64,000 nucleotides of DNA from Stenopsyche tienmushanensis (lineage: Eukaryota > Arthropoda > Insecta > Trichoptera > Stenopsychidae): NCBI GenBank assembly GCA_008973525.1, contig WACJ01000124.1:496001-560000 (forward strand), given 5' to 3'. This document shows, piece after piece, positions 24,679 to 37,600 of the stretch (its first letter is position 1; the number at the start of each line of letters is the position of its first letter). Under the pieces are notes generated by a model. It searched no databases. It was given only the letters and a program-made list of their open reading frames with translations, and was not told where the DNA came from. The position numbers were made by a program, and so were the translations under genes.

Positions 24679-26171
24679 ATGAAGGCGAGCGGGCAGGTAA
24701 GCTTTGTATTTGAGATATTATTAGGGATAGGGGCTGAGCCCCTTGCCATTAGCGTTTGTTTTTTACGGGATTTTCATGTTTCTTTATGGTTGGGGGAACT
24801 TCGGCGTCGGAATGGCGGGCCGTACACGTGTACTGTCATTTGGGTTGACGCCACTTTTAACTTGGAAAGCATGTTTTACGGCCGAATTGATAATGGATCA
24901 TAATAGTTGTGATCGTTTCATATCATATTTTAGCAATGATCTCCATTCTTTTAAATTTCAAAGATTCCTCTTGAAGTAGAATGTTTATCTTTTTTAAAGT
25001 TTTTAGGTTAAGCCTAACTAGTAGTTGATTCTGTACAATCGATATTTGAAGGCGCTAAACTTTATCATTTTTATTAATTAATCGAAAAACATACGAACTG
25101 TTTTCTTATGTGATATGTGAGGGGTATACAAATAGTCATTTATGTTTGAAAAGACTTGTAGGTGTGAAATGAAATTATGACTTTTTAAATAGTAAATTTT
25201 ATAATCAAACCCATATGTATTGTATTAGACGTGTTAATTATATTATAAATTTGAATTTCAGTTGAAGGAGTTCGAGGTGATTGGGCGTAAATTGCCCACA
25301 GAGAAGGAGAAGAAAACTCCTCTCTATAAAATGAGAATATTTGCGCCAGAACCGATTGTCGCTAAGTCTAGGTTCTGGTATTTCTTGAGACAATTGAAGA
25401 AATTCAAGAAGTCCACTGGAGAAATCGTTTCTGTCAAGGTATTATTTTTTGCAACAATATGTTCATGGTAGTTTTAAGTTTTATTTGCTTATGGGCTTAT
25501 TTGTTTTTATTATTTAATCATTTAAAATTCAAACACGTTTATGTTTATTAAAGTTCAGTTGATTACATGTTTAAAATGCTTTTTTTTCAAATTTTAGGAA
25601 ATCCCAGAGAATTCACCACTCCGCATCAAGAATTTCGGTGTATGGTTAAGATATGAATCGCGATCAGGCACACACAACATGTACAGAGAATACCGTGATT
25701 TAACAGTGGGAGGCGCCGTAACTCAGTGCTATCGTGATATGGGAGCTCGTCATCGTGCCCGTGCTCATTCGATCCAGGTTATTTTTCATACATGAATTTA
25801 ATCCTAATAAAATCTTAAAAAATATATTAATTACTACTTAATATGCCACTGGAATTGAATTTTATCGCCGGAATCTGCATATTCCCGGACAGGCTGTATT
25901 ATGCCATTGAAAATACTACCGAAAAGAGCTGAAATTTGAAAATTGGCTATGAATGTATAAAATTAAAACTTCTATTGCTCTGAATTAAATTTTTAATTTG
26001 TTAATTTTACAGATAATCAAAGTCGAGGTATTGAAGGCATCCAGCTGTAGAAGGCCACAAATCAAACAGTTCCATGATTCCAAGATAAGGTTCCCACTCC
26101 CCAAAAGAATCCAACAACGCAAACGCCTTGTCAAATTCTCCATGCGACGCCCCAACACCTATTACATGTAA
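24679..26171 (+). CDS. RpL18A: 60S ribosomal protein L18a (eL20)
   Basis: Large-subunit cytosolic ribosomal protein. Four exons: 24679-24696, 25262-25438, 25598-25777 and 26013-26171, totalling 534 nt, or 177 residues, the usual length. The first exon encodes only MKASGQ, a typical ribosomal-protein gene arrangement. The protein continues [20 protein letters not shown], includes '[18 protein letters not shown]' and '[18 protein letters not shown]', and ends '[11 protein letters not shown]'. The sequence is highly conserved with no break. AATAAA is at 26192. Intron 3 may hold a snoRNA (see findings). The exon coding is more GC-rich than the introns. Confidence 0.98.
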
Positions 26172-26429
26172 TTTTTTATTTGACATAATCCAATAAAAGT
26201 GTCAAAAATATTTTATTCGCTTTTTTTATCTCCCTGTGTATTTTATCTATTTCAGTCTTTGATTTTGTAATAACATCAAAAAATTGTGGTTCAATAAAAT
26301 TTTGTTAGAAATGATAATTTAACACTAAGAGGCCATGTATTCGGGTGAGTGAAATCACGTAACCCTACACATCTGATTTTCTATTCTGGCACAGCTTTTA
26401 TAAAAATTATGCTCATATTTATTTTATTA

Positions 26430-26657
26430 TTAACACATCTCTATCGGGAAGGGTATTTTTACCGTTCACGCAGACTGGTCGTTGTTACCCTTTGCGAGGT
26501 ATTTTTACCTTTGCGTTGTGTATAAATACCAAATATAATTTATACCGTTTCCGCCGTCAAAGTGGAAGTCAATGCAAAAAGTAAAAATACATATCCTGCC
26601 AATAATGACCAGTCTGCGTAAACGGTAAAAATACCCTACCCGATGGAGATGTGTTAA
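26430..26657. mobile_element. TTAA MITE with ~52-bp inverted repeats (family B)
   Basis: It is bounded by TTAA at 26430-26433 and 26654-26657. Left TTAACACATCTCTATCGGGA... continues through 'AGGGTATTTTTACCGTT' to 'CAGACTGGTC'; the right end read inward gives TTAACACATCTCCATCGGGT, 'AGGGTATTTTTACCGTT' and 'CAGACTGGTC'. Arms are about 52 bp and nearly identical; the total is 228 bp and non-coding. Confidence 0.88.
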
Positions 26658-26730
26658 TGCTAATTTGATAAAATAAAGCATGTAGTTTAAGACACCAATA
26701 TTTAAAATAATTAGTTCAAAAATAGAACTA

Positions 26731-27773
26731 TTAACCCTCTGTGGTCCAGTGTCCACACATATTGGACATTATTTTTTTATTGGCAGGTCCAGGGTCCATA
26801 ACATGTGGACATTTCTTTACAGGTACGTTCAAAAATGTTCTGTGATGATTTTACTATTTTTTTTAAGCTGAAATGAAGCGAATGTTCTAGAAGGAATACT
26901 ATTGCTTTTCTACTAAATAAAAGATCATTTAATTGTTTCCTGTTATTGAAAAGCCAACAGTTTAAAAATATGGAAGGAGTAGACATTGCTGGTCAACTGG
27001 CAACATCATATTGTTTTATGTGTAAGTCATTAAAATGGTGTAGGAAACTTTTTTGGGGGTTAAAAATCTCAATTATTAATGGATATATTATACAAGAGAA
27101 AAAGGAACGATGAAAGCCCCAGAGTTATATAAAATTTTGCCAAATGTTGATGCAAATCATCGGGAATTTTTGTGCAGCCAAAAAGACATACAGGGCATTG
27201 ATCAACGACTAATGACGAGGAACGATTGAATAGAAATCCCTATCATCATCGTAATATTCCAGAAAAAAGAAGACGGTCATCGTCATATTGCGATACGTGC
27301 GAGAAAAAGTCCGGCCTCTACCCTGGAGATTGTTTTAAAAAATACCATACTCGCGTAATTTTAGGAACTATTTTTTTCAAATTAGTATAAAATATTCGAA
27401 AACAAATTGTTCGTACTAAATACATATTTTTTTAAATTTATTTTACCATGTTTCCTTCACTTTTTCACCATAAACATATTATTAATAAATTCACTGAAAA
27501 TGGCTTGAACCTGGTGATTTTCCGTACAAATTCTATGAAAATATATCAGGGTCTTGTCAGACCACTTTCATTGACTCGAGAGGTATAAATAGAAATATCC
27601 TTTTTTTCTCAAAATGAGGATCCCAAACATTTTTTTAAACTTTAAATTTTGAAAAACCCTTCAATGAACAGAGTCAGGGAGATTTGATAAGATCAATACA
27701 TAGCTACTGTTAAAAAAATTCATTGCAAAAGCAAAATGGTCTGGTCAGACCATCTTATTGACAGAAGAGTTAA
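26731..27773 (+). mobile_element. piggyBac-like transposon remnant with transposase C-terminus
   Basis: TTAA at 26731-26734 begins TTAACCCTCTGTGGTCC; TTAA at 27770-27773 closes it (inward TTAACTCTTCTGTCAATAAG). The plus strand, across frameshifts, encodes 'MEGVDIAGQLATSY' (family GVDxxDQ), 'SLKWCRKLFFWGLKI', 'SIINGYII' and a late zinc-finger-like 'YCDTCEKKSG...CFKKYHT', matching the C-terminal half of piggyBac transposases. The 'D' in the conserved GVDIADQ motif reads G. Length about 1.04 kb; the N-terminal and catalytic core is missing. A solo end copy is at 2015-2218. Confidence 0.85.
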
Positions 27774-28137
27774 ACTTATGTAGTCCACGGACCCCGTGGG
27801 CTAAGGATTGCGCGAATAACATAGGCATAGTCTTCTTCTAATATATAAAAATCAATGTTTGTCCGTATTTAATGCGCTTCCATACTGTTTATCGGATTGC
27901 AATAAAACTTTGTCAACTTACTGTTTATACTTGCGGGAATAACATAGGCATAGTAAAAATATTGTATGGATGCACCAGGGTTGCGGGAACGGGGAGAGAA
28001 AGGATGCGCGTCCAATACAGTAGTTAAGTCAGTCTTTGAGACGAGAGCGAGTGTGCATATGCTTTTGGATCCCAGCTCTTCGGCTCGCGCTACACGTGAC
28101 CTGAAGCAACAAACCACATACTACGTTTCTTTTATCT

Positions 28138-28335
28138 CCTCATAGGGAGTATGGGAGGTCTGTAAAGACTGAGTAGTTTTTTTTGGGAGATAGTGGAAAA
28201 TTACTCTAGACGACCCTTTTGAGTCCAGTCCCACCTTTCCTCGCTAGGACGTTGCCGGGCTATGTTGAAGACATACGTGACGCCAACTGAGGGTGTCTCC
28301 CCGTCCATATACAGCTTACCTGAGCGAATTCGAGA
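28138..28335 (+). repeat. Partial copy of (GAT)n-tailed retroposon family
   Basis: It shares 'CTGTAAAGACTGAGTA', 'GTGGAAAA(T/C)TACTCTAGACGAC', 'GAAGACATACG' and 'CAACTGAGG(G/A)TGTCTCCCCGTC' with the longer copy at 37730-38170 and, inverted, with 48712-49170. It is non-coding and lacks the tail. Upstream (27.78-28.13 kb) is GC-richer sequence of unknown origin. Confidence 0.7.
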
Positions 28336-28653
28336 CTGAATGGTTTCTTAATTTAGGTTGACCATCTCAGTTGGGCGATTTCAAAATGATATAGAAGGCA
28401 ATGAAACAATAAAAAGGATTAAAAAAGTTTTATTTTTAAAATGTTAATAGTTCTTTAAATATAAAATTATTCTTTAAAAATATTTTTTATCGTTAAGGTA
28501 TTATGAATTTTAGCAATAAAGCAAACCATTTTGGCGGTAAAATAAGGGGATCACATAAATTTGATATTCTCTTAGACATCAAAAACTACATAGGTATATT
28601 ATGATAATTAAATTGAATAAGGGTAAATTTAATATGAAACGAACTACTAATAA

Positions 28654-31600
28654 TTACATATCAATATCGTTTAACATTTTAAGGGCCATTTTTGCAGCTG
28701 AACGTTTAGCATTTGGTCTATTAAAACCAAATCCATGAACAACTTTTTTCTGCCCTTTCTTTAAAAATGTCAATGGTACCATAATTCGACCATTAGTTGT
28801 CTCTTTACTCTCCCTAAAACAAACAAAAAAATATTAAGCGTATAAATGGCAATCGAGCTTTTATTTTAGTGTCTAAAATATATAAAAATAAGTGAATAAA
28901 TCTGATTTTTCTTAATGATTTCGTTAATCTATGTTATTGATTTATTAAAAAACAGTTTCTTCAAGCATTCAGCATGTAAACTAAAAAGATATGCATATAT
29001 AATAATAAAATTTGAAGACAAAGTGTGTTAAGTTGGATATATAAAAACTTGACTAATAGACAAGACTAAAGAAAGACAAAGAAATAAAAAAAACAATGAA
29101 CTATTTATGTTAACTCTTACGCTACGGGTGACTCATGTGAGTCTTAATTCCTAGCGCAAAATAAGGTATGCACTGCACATTTTCTCCGATCTATTTTGAA
29201 AAATACTCACTATTTTTAGCGTTAGTGTTGTAATTGATGTTGCAAAAAAATAATGTTTTCGAATTAAAAAATAAATAATTTAAGAACGCTGAAAATTCAG
29301 ACGAATTTTACTGTTTATACTTACAAGAAGACCGGTGACGAATGTACTTTTTCATATAAAACCCTGACAGGTTGTTTTGGTATTTTAGCTCCAAATTCTT
29401 CAATTTCTTGATGTAAAAGTCGATTGTATAATTTCCAAACGACGCTGAGATCGTTTCCACTATCTAAATATATGGCACCAGCCAGTGATTCAAATATATC
29501 ACCCAAAACCTATACGTATGTATGAAATCAATAAATCAAAATTTACTAAATAAACACATTTCTTAAAAAAAGGTGCGATTATTACCTTTGGGACATCTAC
29601 ATAATTTGATAGATAACAGTTGTCTTCTTCTAATAAAAAGAGCACAGCCTCATCGACCACATGATTTCTTCCACTTTGAAAGTTGGCAAATTTATTTATG
29701 GCACAATCGAGTTCTACATTGGAAGAAAGAATGTATTTGTGCAAGCCGTGTCGCACCACAATACATGCAAAAGTGACATTATTGACTAATGCCGAACGCA
29801 AGTCGGTTATATCTCCAGGATTCAAGGATGGAAAATTTTCAAATATATAACACGTGATGAGAAAGTCTAATATTGCATCTCCAATGAATTCCAATCGTTG
29901 ATAACATCCAGTTATGTTATTTCTCAAATTTGAAGAATGCGATAACGCCTGCAATTAATAGAAAACATAAAAATGTAATAGGATTATTATTCAATTAATA
30001 ACGCATAATATATTAACGCATATTGGCTAAAATATTATGCAATGTTTCATTTAAATTAGCTGGCTTATGAAAATTAATTGAAATTATTTTTTACAGTTCT
30101 TCTTGGTGCCATTGAGCATGTGCCATGAGCGTAAAAATTGTAAAAAAAGTTATCCCGTATATGTGTTAATCAATTACTTTATAATTAGGTATTCAAATAA
30201 ATACCTCAAGTAGCAGAGATGGGTCATTGAATTTGTAATTAAAGATTTTTTCAATGTTTGAGATGCAGTGATCTAACTGAAAGTTAATTTCTTTATAAGA
30301 TGTCGTCTTTGAGGAAAATGGTGTTACAATTTTTTTTGTCAAGAGATCTGGAAGATCATTCTGAAAATATAATAATATTAAACGATTAATAATAAGTAGT
30401 TTCAAATCTTTAACTTCAATGTCCAAAGTTGAACATATTGATGTATTTGATACTGATAGTTCCGAATATATCTTAGAGAGTTGATGGAACCTCTTGAATA
30501 TAATGTGCAGTTTCTTCTCTCTTCTTTTATATGTGCCTTCCTTCAAAGTTTCAGACCTAAGGTCATGCTAAGATATTTCGCTGTATTTACATAGGATTTT
30601 TTCATTGTTAATTTTCACTGGTTTTTTATTTGTAAAATTTATGTGTACTGATTTTGTTCAATTCAGATTTATGCACCAAACATATGGCAATATACTGACA
30701 CTTAGTAAATGTCATAGGTGGTTGAAAAAAATTTAAATCGGCGACAGAAAAAAAAGAATAGCATACCTGGCATGGTAAAATATGAAAATATCTTAAGAGA
30801 TCGAATCCTGTTTCAATTCCACTATCCAAAAGATAAACACCTATAAGAGATTCCATAGAATCTGCAACAGACTGAAAAAATAAAAATAAATTGAATACAT
30901 AAGTAAATATGGTATGTACAAATTATTATCATATTTATAACTTGATAGTGCAGGAGATCCTCTATTATACTAATAAATTTAATACATTGCCATTGATAAG
31001 TTTATGTAATTGCTACCCGATATTGAGGTATTATAATTTGAAATAAAAGTATATAACAATATAATTTATTAAATTAAAGGAAATTGACTTGACACTTGTT
31101 GACTGGAAGTTTAGAAGTCCTAAGATGGAGTATATAACACTAGGAAACAAATTGAAATCTGGAAGTTCTGGTCTGGGTAAGTAGCAAATATATATGTACA
31201 TAACTAATGTTTTAAAAGCCCATTAAAAACACTCAATATGTTCTCATTTACAACTGTTCTTCATTTGATTTTTTTAATTTTACATAGTAACCCTAAAATT
31301 ATCAATTTATTCTATTGAGACTTACAAAGAATCAATAAATGAATAAATAAAAGCTTACAAAAATAAATGAGATTAATTCCTAGATCATTTAAAAATAGAG
31401 ATACTCAGAGATTATTTAAAAATAGAGAAAAAGTTTTATCAGTAATACCTTCTCTTTGACTGTCTGTTTACCAAAATACATCTCCATAGATGCAATAGAA
31501 TTATTTTTAGGTACATCAGAAAGAACATTATTAAATAATGCTATAGATTCTTCCGTTAGCTGTCCGTTGAGACATTCTTCAGTCGTAAGATTGATTAGAT

Positions 31601-34600
31601 TCAAATTGGGCGCATTAGCAATGTCCTATAAATAAATAAAATCATGGGTATCGCATATTGATAATTAGATATAAAGAAAAAAATATTGTAAATGTATTTT
31701 TTTAAACAAATAAGTGTTATATTTATTTAACTGCAACCAATAAAATATATAATCAATTCATCTTATTTTTAAGAGTATGGTTAGAACAATATCATGGCTA
31801 TTAAGCTCTTTTAACAAAGACGAGACGTCTTTAATTTGTGTTGTCTTGAGGGCAGGCGTTTGTTTTGATAATTACGATACCCGCATCATTCTTATCGTTG
31901 ACCAATTTTGTTATTCCCCCTTGACTGTTCTGGAATGGCGTCATTAGCCGAGTATCACCACTCCTTTGCCTCCTTTTGACTCCTTCGGAAGTAAACTGGT
32001 AGGATTGCACGGTAACCGTGTCCTTTTATTTTCGCAACACATTAATAGGCAAAAATAGCTGAACAACAGTTACAGTTACAACTTGTTACACATTGCACAC
32101 TGCAACTGGGTAAATTTATCAAAGGACACTTTTACGGCCACCTCGATAAGATCTGATCTTCTGAGATAATGCATTTAAATAGAATATTTTTCATTCATAA
32201 TTTTAATGTTAAGAATGTCTTTTTTGAATGATTTAAGTGTATTTTCTATAGCATGTAAATCAAGGATGTCAAACGTCAGTTTTTTTTCAGTCCACCTAAC
32301 TTTAGATCTTTTTTTTTTTTTTTGCTCATGCCTTTAAGTTTGACATGCACGACATAAATAATAAATAATGCAAATTTTATCACAAATCACATTTAAAAAG
32401 AACGATCTTTTCACGAAGAATCATATGTAATTAAAACTAATATAAATCATATATTAAAAAAAATCTAACCTTGTCATCGATTAAAACATCACTAACACAC
32501 GGTGGAACTGAAAAGCATGGTAACAAGCCAATCAGATTTTGCTTTAAATTGAGATGCTTTCATTCTTCCTCCCAAATCAATAAGTTTTGCACAATAAAAA
32601 AGATTTCTAAAAAAAAAAACAACCAATTGAACGTTAATACTTTTCTAACATAGATGGAATTGAATTTGAGTATTTAGATTTAAACTTCTAATACCTGTTG
32701 CTCACTATTTTACTCTTAATAGCCGTAAGCTGCCCTTCATCGTATGTTGCAAATTTACTCCACGTATAAAGACTAGCTGCATATTTCAAAAACGAATCGC
32801 CCAAAGTTTCGCATCTCTCCAAATTCAAAATATCGTTACTCTTGGATATTGTAAGAGCTTCTAGGATTTTATCGACTTTTGGACCCATTTTAGACGGTTT
32901 CCGCTTTAATATTTGTATTGTGTCATTGAGCCTTAAATAAAATAATAGAATAGAATGAAATTTAAATAAGCAATATGGATTTAAGCACACATAGGAGTAA
33001 ATACACCTAAGTCTCGTTTAACGGATGTTTGTTATGCATAATTATAATTAATGAGATTAAAAAAAAATCAACAAATTCGATGTACAAAATAAATTAATTA
33101 TCATATATAAATCATTATTGAAAAGCATATTCCTTAAAACTTATTAACCGCCCTACCTCCTAGTTATTTTCGACGAGGTAACATTTTTTTAAAAAAAAAT
33201 TCTTTGTATTACGAAAACAATATTATTCCTCATAACTCTGACCATATTATAAATCCATTGCGTGTCACATTCCGTTTTGTAGACATCGGGTTTTTTTCCT
33301 AAAGAGCGTACGTGATACGGGTTAATACGCTATGGCTAAATAGCAGCGCGCGTATCACGTACGTGCGAGGAGGCAGGGGGGTTAAAGATGAAACAGGATC
33401 AACTTTCATATTTCTATAGAACAGGGTAGGCAATAATTGAACCATCAGCCATATTCGACCTGCTACGATTTTCTATCCGGCCCATTTCCTAAATGCCTAT
33501 AATTTTGAAAATTTACCTTTGATAATTATTAAGATACTAAAAAATTGCCAACATTGATTTTTCGGTTAAATCATTCAATCAACGTCAGTTCACATCATGA
33601 TATTAATTTTTTTTTGGTCCGCTGAAAAGTTTCCCAGGCAATTATTTCCTCAGAAATAACCCAAATAAATGATATGCTTTTTTCTCATTGTGAATTCTAT
33701 TAGGGGGATCTATAAGTAATCAATTATTTTAAGAGCGTGTCCAGCTAAAAGTAGATAAAGAAGTTTGTCAACAGATAAAAGTAAACTCGTTATCTACACC
33801 ATGTCAGACACACAGCCGTCAAAAGAACATATTCATCATCTTATGCTCTTCCACTTTAAAATGGGTTGTAATTCAACACAGAAATCTAAGAAAATTTGTG
33901 GTGTTTACAGCAAAATTCTTGAAGTCAACAAGTGTCAACGATGGTTTTAAAGATTCTCAAGTGGCAATTTTAGCCTAGTTGATGACCACCGAAATGAGAG
34001 ACCTACTAAATTTGATACCGAGCTGCTGAAATCGCTAATGGATTCAGATCGAAAATTAAGTGTGACAGAAATAATGTCAAGATTCGGGGCTACTTGGTCA
34101 ACAGTGCAAAGACACTTGCACGCAATTGGGAAAAGTTACAGAGAGGGCGTTTGGATTCCTCACCAATTGTCCGACACAAACAGGGATCAACGACGAAGTT
34201 ATAACGAACAATTTCTACACCGGATTATAACTTGTGATGAAAAATGGATATTATACGACACTGTAAAAAGAACTAAGCAGTGGCTTTCAACTAATCAACC
34301 GGCTGTACCAACTCCTAAAACTTCTTTGACTATAAAAAAGGTCTTCTTGAGCATATGGTGGGATTTTGGTGGGATAATACACTTTGAGTTTCTAAAACTA
34401 GGAGAAACTATCCATGCACAAATTTATTTTGCTCACAATTAGACAGTGTAAATGCAGTTATTAGAAAAACATACAAATTTCGTCAACTGAAAAGGCGTGA
34501 TATTGCATCACGATGCCAGACCCCATGCAGCTAAAGTAGCCCAGGAAAAATTTAGGGAACTCAATTGGGAAGTGCTACCTCATCCGCCATATTCGTCAGA

Positions 34601-37600
34601 TATTGCGCCATTTAATTATTATTTATTCAAATTTCTAGGCACTCCATTGAAAATAAGACGTTTTGAAATGTAAATGAAGTTGAAATTCACCTAAGTAACT
34701 ATTTTTCGTCAGAGTCCGTCTCCTTTTATAAAAGAGAGATTGAAACTGTACCTGAAAGAGTTATAAATAATAATTGAAATTTTATAATTGATTGAATAAT
34801 TAAAATAAAATCGTAACAATTTATTTTTGTTTTAATTCGAAATAATTGATTACTTATGGGTCCCCTTAATATTTAACAATAATTTTATCGAACAAAACGG
34901 CTTGGAAGATTTTGTAGATTATTTCATCATTCATTCAGCTTCTATTTTCATGATGATACCTATTAATTTGGAAGCCCTTGTAGATTCTGATATGAAATGT
35001 CTAGTTCTTCTAATTACCAAGTTAAATCCAAATGTGACGCTTAGATGTTTTTTTTTTGTAATCTACTAAAACGAAATGATTTATGTCATTTGAAAAGACG
35101 TCACATGTAAAAATTAAACACCAAGTATTGATATCTTGGATAAATTTCTGAAATTTCATTACATATATTCAGGTTCATATCCAGATGGTGGGGAAAAAAT
35201 AATTATACCAACAATATGGGCGATCAGATGTATCACTATTTCCATCAACCATCTTCATCCAGGTTTGTATTGATATTCTGGACCTAGAAAAGTAAATACT
35301 GAGACAATTAATGAAGTCGAATAAATAATGACTGTTTTTGTGAGAATAATTAAAATGTTGTATGCAATTAATGATAATTTCACAACTCACATCAACAGTG
35401 TTTTATTTAACCCTAAACTACAAATCTACATCAAAACGACTTGTACGCTGATAAATATTGTTAATATCTTTTTAACGCGTGAGGTTAATTCTTTGTGGTT
35501 TCGAATCAACTATGTCGCCACCGGGAGCAATCGAGAAATGGTCGTATCGTATTGGTAAGTGCCACCATTTTGATAATATTAATATAATACACGTTATTTC
35601 GACGTATGATTTGTATTTCTATAGCGCAAAAGCTATGAATGAAAATAAATATATTCAACAAAATGACCTTTGTTGAGTATCTTTATTTTAGGTAGAGGTA
35701 TAAATAAGGACAATGTCATCATCCCGGTGACTAAATCCCTCTGATATCGAGAATATTTTACAAAATGAAGATGATTATACTCCAGAAGATTCCAATAGTG
35801 CTTCGGAGGATGAGGTATTCGAAGAGCATATTCAGAGTGACTTGGAGAATAAATATGTCGATGAAACCCAAACAGTACATCAGGATACCGCAAATTATAT
35901 TATTTTATAACAAAACATAAGGAGGGGTTGACATCTTTGATGTGCTCCTCAGTGTCATATAGTCGCAAAATGAATAGATGGCCAATGGCGGTATTTTATG
36001 GCATTCTAAACATGGCTCGTGTTAACTCCTTTTATCGAATAATATATGACGACCAAGAAATTTTTGTTTGAAAAATTCAGTCACAAGTGTTGAGTTGTGG
36101 TCCGCCAAAAAATTGTTCAAGAGTAGATCCACGAAAGAGATTTTACTCAAGAGCGGATCCGCAGACTACATTAGATTTAAGAGCCGCTGTCTATTGTAAA
36201 TGCATCTATTTTGACAAAATATGGTCAGATATGATGAGGACTAAGATTGTTTTCGTAATACAAAGAAGGAAAAAAGGTGACTTTCTACCCATCTCCTAGA
36301 AAACAACAAAGAGGTAGGACGGTTAACGCTTTATTGTTTAGGAACACATCCTATTCACTAAATGAGGTATTAACATAATGAAAGCAATTTTATATTTCCC
36401 CCACAGACATTAACTATTCAGCACTGACACGAGACGATAAACATTCATATGAGTGTGTGACAAAATTCGTTGTCATCGCCGCTACCCTAAACTTGGCGTG
36501 GTTTTTCTATGAATTTTCATATATATATATATATATATATATTATGTATGCGTAATTGATATGCAATAAAATAAAAACTTTCTAATGTATCCTTACGTGT
36601 AATTTTTTAACATTGTAATAATTTTTTTTTTAATATGACACATTAAATATATTTTATATGAAATTGCACGGAAAAACATATTTCAAAATATGAACAGCTA
36701 CTCAATAACGAATTACTTCTGTTAACCGAGACTTGGGTGTAATAAAATAAATAAATGAATACTTTTGTGGAGGCGCACAAATAGCTCTCTTGGAGAAAAC
36801 GGGTTCAATGGAAGTATTATGATCCGTGGTGACATCACATGATTGAAAAGTTACTGGTTCATTAACAAACCTTTCATAACATTCAATATCCATCACACTA
36901 ATTGTCTCTGGTTGACGATAGATATCGACAGGTTCAATACATGGCTAAAAATATTGATTAAAGCATTAATATAAGAAACAATATGTTTATATTTAGAGTA
37001 GACTAAGAAAAAAAATGGTTTTAGATAATAATATAAAGTGACGATTTTCTCTCGGTTCTTGGTAATGTTATGCTTTGGTTACCCATATAATGTCACATTT
37101 TCTAGTATATCAATATAGTGTTATTTTATTATTTATCACATACCTTCCAAGGGTAATTATGATCTATTTTATTCTTTGTAACTTCATAGCTTACATCCAA
37201 TGTGCTTCTCTTTGGATCATCATTAACGTTAGGATTAACATCTTCAAAATCTGTATTAGGCGGAAATTCGGGAGAATCCTCTCTTAGTTTTTGCAAATTG
37301 AATTTTTGGATAGCATAGTTGTCCAGAATCATTTGGTCCCAAGATGCATCTATTATATCAAACAATAATTAATACTAATTTAAACAGAATTATATACAAC
37401 TTTATACACAATATACTACAATATTTTTTATTACACAGTTTGGACTTATTATGATGATCCAAATATTTAGCCTAATATTATGTTAGTTGGTTAGTTGGAA
37501 GCCCAGGACAGACGGAAATGGCGATGTATGCATTGTCGGTAGCCAGGGATCTCTTATAGGGCTATAAACGCCGCCAAAGTAATTAAGTAAAGCATATTCT

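Noticed and set aside
24697..24903. Extension of the RpL18A first exon ORF
   Set aside because: A clear GTAAGC donor follows codon 6, and the downstream exons reproduce the full conserved protein.
27780..28135. Possible Helitron or other repeat with 'TATAAAAATCAATGTTTGTCCG'
   Set aside because: The wording resembles common insect repeats, but there is no CTRR end, hairpin or second copy in the window to support it.
34038..34442. 134-residue ORF as a host gene in Dicer-2 intron 18
   Set aside because: It is the central piece of the broken mariner transposase between matching terminal repeats.
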